A DNA stretch of 64,000 nucleotides from Paralvinella palmiformis. Taxonomy: Eukaryota; Annelida; Polychaeta; Terebellida; Alvinellidae. The notes under the pieces are model-generated. The model did not search any database. It was not told the origin of the DNA and was given only the letters and a program-made list of their open reading frames with translations. A program made the position numbers and the translations under genes. Positions 52,477 to 62,342 of this stretch are shown one piece after another. Each line of letters opens with the position of its first letter. The stretch's first letter is position 1. The stretch lies in the NCBI GenBank assembly GCA_025642065.1, contig JAODUP010000160.1, forward strand, positions 457,501 to 521,500, read 5' to 3'.

Positions 52477-52870
52477 CAGTACACCCTCTTTATAATGCCA
52501 CATTTAGGACAAGAGCATGTGGCATTATAAAGAGGGTGGCACTCTAAAAGAGGTCTGACTGAAAAAAGAAATTATCAATTCACAACACAATATATTTTGT
52601 TTATCTACGTTGCTTAGTTGCATATGAATGTCAATGTATATCAATTAACAGACACTGGCATTTACACAAACATAAATTAGCATTTGATAAAAGTCAGCCT
52701 GTATTCAAGAACGTTAGTGAAGAAATACTCTTCACACTGAGTTCAAGACATTTGTTGCACTTAATGTCACATTCACCACCGTTGGCTTCCATGAATCGTA
52801 GTAAGACACCGAGTGCATGCCTTACTTCTGAAACTGTGATTTCTGCACTTGTCGGAAAACCACAATAAAC
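52477..52870 (-). mobile_element. Tigger/pogo transposon relic
   Basis: At 52477 a TA is followed by CAGTACACCCTCTTTATAAT, the style of pogo/Tigger ends. The minus strand at 52690-52866 reads SAEITVSEVRHALGVLLRFM then EANGGECD, similar to the C-terminal helix of Tigger transposases. Immediately inside the end is a perfect 20-bp inverted repeat, 52482-52501 and 52519-52538, with a 17-base spacer. The other transposon end was not found. Confidence 0.6.
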
Positions 52871-55800
52871 TTATAAATGGGCCTGTTCCAGTATTGTGTG
52901 TTTTGCTGTTCACTTTTGTTTTGATCCATGCACATTAGACAACAGTTCTATGTTTAACATCACATCCACACAAAACAACAAAATTATCAGCTTTTGCTTG
53001 TTGGCTGTCTTTAGTGTGAATATCTTGATCATGCAGCATCTGTGTTATAGAGAAAGCCACTCAATTACATGATTCATTAAAATGACAGACACATAGTTGA
53101 TTATGATATGATAGGACAGTGATAGAACAATTTGATTAATGAGTAAAGATATGAATAGACTTGTGGTATTAAAACGAATTGCAAACAATACAAATTGGGT
53201 ACTGATTGCAATTCAACAAATTTATTCATTGATCATGATTCATATGATCCTTTTATCCATTCCATGGCTTCAGACAAGCATTTGTTTGTTTTGTGAGATA
53301 ATTGGAAGCCACTAAGAGACACCTGTAATTGTATGTGACAACAAAGAATTCTTGAAAAATATCGCCGATATTAGACTTCGTTTTAGAACAAGTGGAAATG
53401 TTGACACTTGTGTGAAATATTATGCTATTTATATAAGGACTGGCATATTGGTAAGTGTCTCAATCACGCCGAGATTCACATGCACAAACATACTCTTCCC
53501 AGTTACACCTGTATTTGTTAATATCTGACCACAGCTAATTAATTGGGCGTTGCTTAAACACCACCTTACAACTATAACAATTCTAACCAACATACTTATC
53601 TAACATGATAAATTAATCAGTGTTGTTATAAATCATGATACACTGGTTACATATTATAAATAATATTTAGCATTACAGGCTGGGATATGGAGACCATCAG
53701 CAACATAGACACATTCAGGTTGGTAAACTCTATAAGTCATCCCCAATCAATTATGGTAGCATGTGTACTTTTGGATGTTTTAAACACTTTCTGTTGTCAA
53801 ATATGTTCTTGAATTATATTTGACCATCATGCATCAATTTTCATTGTTGACAGAATTGCGCCGATATCTAGATAAGTGTGTATCCTGTTTAGTCTAAAGA
53901 CTGGTCACATCTGGGATATATTGCTCAGAGGAAAGTACCCAGTGAGTAGTTAATTTACCCATTCACTGGGGAAACATACCATAAAAAACAGGCAACACAG
54001 AGATTTGATCCCAGACGTGTAGTTTTGTAGCTCAGTGTTCAACACTTTGTACCATGAACCAGTGTATTATATTTATAAGAACACCCACTTGTCTTCCTTA
54101 GGGAGACACCCCACAGAAACAGGATTCGCTGAGATTTGAACTATGATCTAGAGTTTTGTAGAAGTGCTGTATCCACTGTGCTATCTGGATGTCCAAATAA
54201 GAATATTATGATGGTGATACTCTTAATCTCATAAAATAATTATATAATAAATTAACACATAATAACTAGTAGCAATGCCACAATAAATAAAGAATATATA
54301 TTTTTAATAATAATAATATTGGGGGCTAGTAGAACTAAAATGTTCCAGGTGCCTTATTCCAATTTATACAATAATAGAAGGGTTTCCCCCATAAATGGAA
54401 TCTCATTTTATAAAATTTGAAATGAATGCATGGCATATGTTTAAAATTTAAATGGGAGTGTGGCTTGCTTCTCTGTGAAATCCTATTATTTTTAAGTGAA
54501 CTGTTAATTTTTAAAACTCCTAAAATGCAAGGATTCCTGTAGCAATAGAAGGTTATTTAAGATTGTGCTATTTTTTATATGTATAAGGAATATCTATGGA
54601 GAGTGAAGTGAATAAGACAACACAAACCAGTTATCATTATCACTATTAATGTTCATTCTCAAGGAAAAACATTGATCATCTAGATACTTCTAAGTTACAC
54701 ACTTATTAAATCAGTCCATCATAAATGATAACCAATAGACAGGATGCTATCTAAGACACTGCTTCCTGGTATATGACTATATATGTCATATCATAAACAG
54801 GTTTACGACTGTCATAAACACAACCCTGAGATATATATATATATATATATATATATACATTGGTAATCAGACCAGAACTAGCAACTATGTTGTTAATTAA
54901 ATGGATGCTTATTCTGTTTAAGTCTATTTCAGATACAAACTTGGTATAAAAATTGCCATTCTCAGTTTTATTGGGGGGGGGGGGGAAATGTTATTGCAGG
55001 ACGTTCTGGCTTGTGAATAACCCTGATGTACTGTTGTGATCACCTTTAATTTATCTCAATTTTCATTTTGGCATGTAGCTTCAGATCTACCTTTGTGTTG
55101 TACATTCAGACCTGAAACACAAGATTTTTAGGTGGAAATAAAATATTAAAGAGAAGAACCTGTCCACTTGAACGTGTGTTGGTTCTAATGAGCAATTATA
55201 TATTTATTTCTCTAGCTCAGATCCACTGTTTGACACCCTGGTTAATTAGTGACCGTTGATAAAATTTCAAGGCAATGACAGTGTTGAAATTTTTTGACCA
55301 AAAAGGGCTCATGATTAGGTGGAGATTTTTTCAGGTGACTTACAGATGAAAATCAAAACAAATTATCTTCAGTCCAAATAATCGGAACCCAAGCATCAGA
55401 TCGAATTACAAATTCTTGCAGCATTTTCGTGGAATCTCCATTTATATGATAAATACAATATTTTTGGAAAGTAGGCTTTAATCACTCAAGACAGCCAAAA
55501 CTATGACAATAAACCCTTAATATCCAACGATAAAAAATGTGAAATGAAACCTCATGAAAAAAATTATTATCTTGGCTACTGGTATGTAAGTTTAAACGTT
55601 AAGTCTTCTGTTCTCACAAAATAACAGAATTATCATTGTTTAGAACAATTTTTGTAAGACCTGCTCAAATGGATAATGATTATTTATTGGCAAAACAGCT
55701 GTCTGTGTAACACATTTACAATCCTTTCCATTAGGGTTTTATGATGCTAAACATCTCATACTAGAATTAAAGGATAATGTATTGCAAAATAACAGTTACG

Positions 55801-57164
55801 TATCTAATCAAATAAAAGCTGGCATGATTTTGTTTTGGGGGGAGGGGGAAGTCTGTCTAAAATTGTTATTAAATGAGAGCACTAGCATAAAATATATTGA
55901 ATGGTAAGTGTGCAATGTTGCAAACTACCACTGTACAAAACATAACCAACATTGGTAAATAGATCTATATTTACTGACAAAATACAGTTATTTCAAGTAA
56001 CACATCAGGTTGGGAACAAGTACAAGTGAATCATTTGTGATTTCAAAAATTTTTTTTTTTATCAGATGGATGAACGCAACCAATCCCAGTGACTAGGTCC
56101 ACAGATGCCAAAGCATATAGTGAGCTTTATGTAGCGTGACACACAAATGGAGTTCCATTCATCACATAAATCACCTATTACTTGAATCTTTTGTATTAGT
56201 CAATCAGCTAACCATCATTTACCAAGAAAATCCCCCCTCCCCCCAATGCTCTGTTCAGTACACAACATTCCCATTCATATACTAAATTAAGTAAGATAAC
56301 AACTTAGCTACCAAATAAAATTATTTATTTCTAATTAGAAATATCAACAAAGTTAAGGCCATGTGACACTCTCTGACATTTGTATACTAACGTGGTGATA
56401 AAGAGTATACCTAATTTTATTGTATCATTCAATTTAGAAGCTACCACAATTCATTTTGGCCATTATCTTTTGATCAGCTAATTGGCTTTGGAAATAACAG
56501 TCTTCTCTTGCCTTGCAATACTTGAAGTTTGTTGCTGCTTAAACTAAGTTTATCATAAATAAATACATGATAATGCGACATAGCATTTTGTAGGGCACTA
56601 ACCTGGCACAGAATGGACAGGAAATGAAATTATATGGGAAATCTTCACATATATTCGGGTTAAATTATAGCATGTGATAAGAGTGTGCCAGTGGTGATGT
56701 TCTATGCAGAGAGCCAGTGATGTAAAATTTACCCAGCTATTGCACATAACCGGTCTGTCTATCCACTGATAAAGTGAATAAGATATTTTTGGACATAGGT
56801 GTATTTAATACATGTACAGTAGGACTTGCCTATAGCTTAATAGACTCTGACCATTTCTAATCTGCTGGTAATTGGTAGAACTTAAGGTTTGAATAACAAG
56901 TGCCGTAACATACTACACATTCAATTAGATTTCTTCAGATAAAGATCATGTTTGAAAATATGATGGACTTATGGTCTATAATTTAAATCTTTCAATATCG
57001 TATTTTAGGAACTTATTTTCAAAGATGATGCAGATATCGATCAATAATTATTTGTCTTGACTTTCATCTCAGTTTGGATTACACTTGTAGTTTTACTATT
57101 TTTATTTGAGCTACCTAGTACCATCTTAAAAACATCCATTGTCTAAAACCATTCAGTGAATTCA

Positions 57165-57650
57165 GAATAGTGCAACTTGGAGAGTGACACTTACTCAACA
57201 ATATTACATGTTAGATAGTGTATCCATCCATTTCAAGATTTTATTAACAAAATATAAATCTATCAATGATATGGCACCTGAATACCTGTGTCATTCAGTC
57301 AGATACCATTGAAGGTACCTGTGTCTCAATTCTATTGAAGGTACATACCTGTGTCTAGGTTCAAGACATACATGATGATTGTGCATTTTGTGTTCAATCC
57401 TCCACTTTGTGGAAAAGGTTTTTGGTGGATATTAGAAATGCGTCATCCATTGAAAAGGTTAAATATGTTCTGAAAATCTTCAAAATTACTTTCACCAATA
57501 AATAATGATTATATGTATCCTTGAAATTAGTTTTTGAGTTTTTACGAACATATTTTTTGAGGTATCACTGTACAGCACCTTTGAATGGGTCCTGTTATTA
57601 AAGGCACTTTAATGAATATATAGATTATTATTAATATTATTAATATTAAA
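57165..57650 (+). mobile_element. L2/CR1-like LINE 3' end with tail
   Basis: Frame pieces read IHFKILLTKYKSINDMAPEY then LC, later STLWKRFLVDIRNASSIEKV then KYVLKIF, the conserved C-terminus of L2/CR1-like LINEs with disruptions. The tail CTGTACAGCACCTTTGAATG then GGTCCTGTTATTAAAGGCAC follows and ends near ATTATTATTAATATTA. It is related to 42895-42985 and to the tail of the SINE at 58086. Confidence 0.75.
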
Positions 57651-58085
57651 GTGGTCTATTTTTCAACAGGCCTAGCAGTCTCACTTTATTGGGCTTGCCT
57701 CTGGGAGATGGAATTCCAGCCAAACTGACAGAATATACCTGAAACCAACTAATCTGTTCAAGCCAAAACAGTTATTAGTAATAGCAGTAATTCACATTTT
57801 CAACTTATTTAAGCAAATCTTTATTGCTAGGATTCAACTTTTTTAAACAAATATTTATTGCAAGCATTTACCTTTGTCATCTTCTCGTATGAGATGACAT
57901 GTGTACAATGAGAAAATGTCTCGTAATTTCAACAGTACAGATATATCTTTATATCTGACTTTCTGTTGCAAATCAAATCCATACAAGACATGGCATAGCA
58001 GCTGTGTTTCTATTTTTAAAACCAGTGGGGAGCAAATCAGCAGGTATTCTCACTTTAAATGATAAAGACCAATTTCATATTGCAG

Positions 58086-58410
58086 TGACGGCACAGTTAG
58101 TTAGAGCATAGGATTTGTAATTGAAGGGTCACACTGGTTCCAGAGCTGCAGTACTATTAGTATTATCTGGGGACTCAGGTTCACTGAACCAGAAATGAGA
58201 ACCTGACAGGATCAGGATTTGATGGCTATATGTCTGAGTAATGCTATATGCACCTATAATTATAAAAATGGTGCCATGTGCTGTATGCTTCCTCTGGAGT
58301 TCAGGTGGGTGCTGGATTGAAGCAGGTCTGTCACTGTGTCAGTCAGGGATAATATTGTACAGCACTTTAGAATTGGCCTGGTTTTTACCAATATATAAAC
58401 ATGCATTATT
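58086..58410 (+). mobile_element. full-length-looking SINE with LINE-like tail
   Basis: The head GACGGCACAGTTAGTTAGAG then CATAGGATTTGTAATTGAAG and CACACTGGTTCCAGAGC carries tRNA-like boxes. A body of about 180 bases follows, and the tail TTGTACAGCACTTTAGAATTG then GCCTGGTTTTTACCAATATA matches the LINE tail at 57565-57610. Sharing of 3' tails between a SINE and a LINE is how SINEs borrow LINE reverse transcriptase. Confidence 0.65.
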
Positions 58411-58837
58411 CATTTAGCCCAGTTGTATTGTTGTGTCATTTTATAGGGGAGAATAGGTATGAATATACACAAAACAATTGTGAAATATATCTCCTAACTG
58501 TGACATTATTACAAAACTTAGCAACAGAAAGATTGGTTTTGCACCCATTCTATCAGAGAAGCACTGTAAATTTTGTAAGTATAGTTAAGTTTTAATAAAA
58601 AATGGCATAGTTGCTAGTTAACATAGTTTTCCATCTGCTTGCTTGGAGCCACACATGATATCTGGCGAGGTTGTCTGATATAACACTGAAAACATCATAT
58701 ATCCAAGAGTATTTAATATGAAATATAGACAGATATTAAATATTTTTTAATATCAGACTTAAATACACATGTATGGAGTGTACCATTTTTGGCCTTTATT
58801 TTTATTCTTCATTTCATTGCTTGCTTTATTGTTCGGG

Positions 58838-59068
58838 GAGAATCCCCAGGCAGTCGCTTATTTGGCACAGCCTCTATGTTGGGGTGGTTGAGAAATCTCC
58901 TCCCCCACCACTCACAGGGGAGGAGTACAGAAAGATGGAGAATGTATTACATTTTCCCGCATCCTTATATCCACTTTGGTTGTAATGAAGCCACATGACA
59001 TCATAAACCCTGGATTAATCCATGGTTTTTGACATTGTGATGATTGTGTCATAAACTTGCCAACCCTG
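58838..59068 (+). mobile_element. hAT-type element, right-hand part
   Basis: The segment CATGACATCATAAACC-CTGGATTAATCCATGG then TTTTTGACATTGTG and TCATAAACTTGCCAACCCTG ending at 59068 matches the right end of the element at 59581-60770. The upstream part (58840-58885) matches 3636-3680. A small inverted repeat CTCCTCCCC...GGGGAGGAG lies at 58898-58925. The left terminus was not found. Confidence 0.6.
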
Positions 59069-59572
59069 CTTTACACATTACATAATTATATATTTCTTGA
59101 TCATGGAGAAACAATATTCAAGAAGGTCATGGTATTATTAGTTGTGTTTGTTTAAAATTATTAATTGTTTATTAATATTGGTGACATGCACTTAAAACAA
59201 AAATGAAGTTCATTTTATAATAGCTAAAATTATATTCCATCTGAAAACAATAGAAATTTTGATAACTGCAAGTAATCTGTGGATTATTACAAGGCATTCC
59301 CAGTCTTGGTGATCAATCAGCCTGTTAAACCATGTTTTACTAGTACAAGTAAAATCCATAACTGGTATCTCAGTTATTGAAGGAGCAGAGAAGGCAACAC
59401 AAATTTGTTAGTTTAGTCTCACACTGGTCATATGGTTGAAGGGCTACTACTCAGGGTTGGCAAATTTTAGACACACCCAGTAATAAACTAGTATTTGCTA
59501 AGTGACAAAACTTTTGTGAATTTTTTCAATAAAATACAACACTTTCTCTTTATGTTTGTTCATAAAGCACTA

Positions 59573-60778
59573 GTCAATAGCAGGGTTGTAAATACCTTTA
59601 TGACGTCAGAACCCTTTTTATTCAATCTATATTTTGTGATTTTAATTTTTTTAACTTTAACTTTTAATCTATTTAAACTAGTTGTGGATTATCATTATAT
59701 CAGAATTAATATATTTATATATTACAAACATGAATGTAAAATAATATTTTATGTTGGTCTCTCATATTTTTTCCAATTCAGTAATAACAGAAATAATTTG
59801 GAGATATATTTTATTCAGTAACCATAACAGACGACATGCATAATTGAATCAGTCCATTTTGTGCGTCAATAATCAATAATACAAAGTCCTTGGAGAATCA
59901 TGTGAGAAAATACAAGCTTGGCTGTTTAATATGAAAGCTATAAGATGGATTAATGGAATCAGAGTAGCAAACAGACATAGGGTAAATTCTATTTTGTTAA
60001 TTCCAATCAATTCCACATATAATTTATCAATTCTAATTCCATTTTTACCTACTCTTTTTTACATACTACTTTTTACCATGAGTAGGTACCCCAAGGACCT
60101 ACTTGGAATACCTACTCTGAGTAGTTTATATTCCAAGTAGGATTGTCATGGAAAGAATATTTCTGAGTGAAAAAATTAAATGGTAAATAAATTTTTTGGT
60201 GGCAAACTTCAATTTCAAATTTATCAATTCCATAAAAAATTCAAATTCCAGAATTGAATCGACTCCATGTCTGGTAGCAGATATCTTTCACTCTTGCCAC
60301 ATGGAGGATCACTAAGTGAAGCCACTTGTTACTGTCAATGCATGGTCAGCCACAGATAAACACCAGCACCAACCAAAGAGGGCAGTGTCTTGCTTGTCAT
60401 CCAATTAATGAATAGTTCAATTAAATTAATACTGTCCCCTAAGCTCTAGAAACAAATGGCAGACTAATCAAGCCAATTGATTTTCGCTACAAACAATACC
60501 AGTGTATGATTACCATAGTCTAATAATCAGACCCTAACTTATTGTATAATAAATTTACTTTTAATATCACAATATTAACATAGTAATAATTTAAGCCATT
60601 CTAAAAACTACTTTTCAGGTATATCTTTTCATGCCAATATTTATATTTAAAAATATATACTTTTGACAGTTTATGACGCAATCATGTCATAAACCTGTTT
60701 ATGACATGAGGTCATAAACACTGGATTAATCCATCGTTTTTGACATTGTGTCATAAACTTGCCAATCCTGGTCAATAG
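59573..60778. mobile_element. 1.19-kb hAT-type non-autonomous transposon with perfect 8-bp target duplication
   Basis: The element 59581-60770 is flanked by GTCAATAG at 59573-59580 and 60771-60778. Its ends are inverted: CAGGGTTGTAAATACCTTTA at the left, and CAGGATTGGCAAGTTTATGA read inward from the right. An 8-bp duplication plus CAGG ends is the hAT signature. Inside lies a 20-bp inverted repeat GTCATAAACCTGTTTATGAC near 60684, and another inverted-repeat element at 59972-60273. No transposase is visible; the plus frame 59495-59821 overlaps its left end and is not a gene. Confidence 0.85.
59964..60281. mobile_element. inverted-repeat element, copy 2, nested in the hAT element
   Basis: Element 59972-60273 has inverted ends (CAGACATAGGGT at the left, CAGACATGGAGT read from the right). 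Flanks GTAGCAAA (59964-59971) and GTAGCAGA (60274-60281) match at 7 of 8 bases, suggesting an 8-bp target duplication. Internal order (AATTCCAATCAATTCC, TACTACTTTTTACCATGAGT, AGGTACC, CCAAGTAGGATTGTCATGG) is the same as copy 1 at 41315-41697. Confidence 0.8.
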
Positions 60779-61596
60779 CCAACATTAATACACTGCTCAC
60801 AACTGACTTACTGAGGCATTGTCATTTCTCACATTGAACTGCTACAGAACAGTACAGCATACTACAATGCTACAGAACTATATACATTGACTGTCATTAA
60901 TACAGTCTAAGTTTATGTAAATTCAGCTCAGTTAAAAGCACCCATCAGGTAATTGCATGCCCTACATGTTTATTGACTTCTTTTTGGAAACACTGAAATA
61001 AAAACCAACCCCTTGGTGGGTCCATCTGTTGTCAAAATAGATTAGGTGTCCAGATAGCTGCCACTGGTCTTTTGTTATTTTATGCTTTGTATTCAACAGG
61101 AACTGGACTATTCATATGTAAACAATGAACCATTATGAACACTACCACATGACATCACATATTATTATCTAATAATCATCATTGTTGCTGTAGTAAATCA
61201 AAATGTCTTTGCTTTCCCCTCTCCAATCATATAGCTCAGATTATTCATTTTAACATTACAATACAAAACTCAACAGATTTTGATGCACCTATATTTTTTG
61301 CCATTACTGTGTATTAAGCAATTTCCTAGCCCCAACTAACCCTACTTTAAATAACATTTTTAATGTGGACAAATTGTTGAGGATGGTGTATTTATGATCA
61401 GAGATGTCTGTAATTACTCATTTACTAAGAGTAAGAACGAAACAGGCATCATCTTCAAGAATCAGAACAAGAAGTTTTTAACAGACCCATAATATGATTT
61501 TATTAAGGTATTATTATTAATACATAATTTGATGTGTTTTGTGGTTAAATATCATACGTCCTCAGGGTTTTTTTAGTGTCCCCCTTTATTAAAAAA
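60779..61596. other. no gene recognised
   Basis: AT-rich sequence between the hAT element and the GC-rich block. No motif or clear repeat. Confidence 0.5.
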
Positions 61597-61664
61597 AATT
61601 CAGTGGAGACAGCAGCGCCATTTAACGTGGTCAACCCCCAAAGATGTAGTGAGCCGAGAAATTA

Positions 61665-61762
61665 ATCCCTGGAAAAGTTTTGACCTCTTATGTGGTTCGA
61701 ATCTGTGGCCGTTGGCACCAAGTGCCTGGTGCTTATCCGCTAAGCCACCGGAGCTCACTATT
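61665..61762 (-). other. tRNA-like segment (SINE head or tRNA pseudogene)
   Basis: The minus strand reads GCTCCGGTGGCTTAGCGGAT, AAGCACCAGGCACTTGGTGC and CACAGATTCGAACCACATAAG. A and B boxes are very close to tRNA consensus (TGGCTTAGCGGA; GATTCGAACC), better than in the other SINE heads here. The anticodon arm and acceptor pairing are irregular, so I do not call a working tRNA. Confidence 0.5.
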
Positions 61763-61779
61763 GTGCTGGTGGGGAGAAT

Positions 61780-61995
61780 TCCCCTTTATATACCTGTTTG
61801 GATGTGTGGGAGGAGTTTTTAATGGGGGATTGTTCTTGACTCAGCCAAGTCAGCAGTGATTGGACCACGCCTATTCCCGAAACGAACGTCGTATTCCTAT
61901 TGGCCAACTCTACAGTGACATCAGTGTTGTGCATTGTCCCGTGATCTGCGCTGATGTCATCATACTACTGGTCGGCGATATCGCTATCCGAGCCG
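61780..61995 (+). promoter_or_regulatory. promoter-like segment upstream of the degraded reading frame
   Basis: TTTATATACC near 61789, TTGACTCAGC (AP-1-like) near 61838, two ATTGG boxes (about 61859 and 61897) and a CACGCC box lie within 120 bases. This clustering is unusual for the window. It is suggestive only; a repeat or LTR promoter could look the same. Confidence 0.25.
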
Positions 61996-62260
61996 TCTTC
62001 CGGTGTACGTACTTTCGATTCTCGCACAGCTGAAATCGAGTCAGGAGATCCAGGAACACCACGTCGCTGCTATAAACGGTCACAAACTTGCCATCCATCC
62101 GACCTTCCAGTTCCAGGCCCATCCGTTCTATCCGAATAGCCTCCTATCGGGTATCCGGCGAACGGAATCCCGAAGCAGCAGCCGGCCCAGAACATGGCGC
62201 CGTTGGGTTCCGGATCGATGTCGTTCAACATCGACGTCATCATGGCAGTTTCTAATATTC
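61996..62260 (+). pseudogene. possible degraded exon, eh1-like motif, one frameshift
   Basis: One frame reads EIQEHHVAAINGHKLAIHPT then FQFQAHPFYPNSLLSG. From about 62150 the neighbouring frame continues YPANGIPKQQPAQNMAPLGS then GSMSFNIDVIMAV. The joined reading looks like the N-terminal part of a transcription factor, with FNIDVIM (62224-62244) fitting the eh1 repressor motif F-x-I-x-x-I-(L/M). The region is GC-rich. A one-base frameshift, no DNA-binding domain and no downstream exon are against a working gene. Not identified to family. Confidence 0.25.
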
Positions 62261-62288
62261 GAATCCTGGTAGGCTCGCCATTGAAAAG

Positions 62289-62337
62289 ACCGAGATCTGG
62301 GACGGACGGCCAAGCCGGCCACGTCCCGGATCTCGGT
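62289..62337. repeat. 16-bp hairpin at the edge of the gypsy element
   Basis: ACCGAGATCTGGGACG (62289-62304) pairs with CGTCCCGGATCTCGGT (62322-62337) at 15 of 16 positions, with a 17-base loop that contains GGCC...GGCC. The retrotransposon coding sequence begins within about 10 bases of the right arm. Confidence 0.9.
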
Positions 62338-62342
62338 ACTTC

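Larger units (their letters stand above)
47834..57150. other. 9-kb region upstream of TNK2 start; no exon recognised, many old repeats
   Basis: This should contain the first, non-coding TNK2 exon or exons and the promoter, but I cannot point to them. Repeats seen include SINE-like segments (47905-48000 plus, 48225-48290 plus, 49864-49975 minus, 53880-54062 minus, 54075-54195 minus) and a Tigger-like relic (52477-52870). A hAT-type end occurs near 54783-54829, with (TA)n at 54831-54856 and a G-run at 54973-54984. Confidence 0.5.

Noticed and set aside
61665..61762. Functional tRNA gene on the minus strand
   Set aside because: Internal promoter boxes are good, but the anticodon and acceptor stems do not pair properly; kept only as a tRNA-like segment.
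61910..62322. Minus-strand frames of 64-70 codons across the GC-rich block
   Set aside because: The plus strand gives the more protein-like reading. The minus frames are Arg-rich shadows typical of GC-rich DNA.
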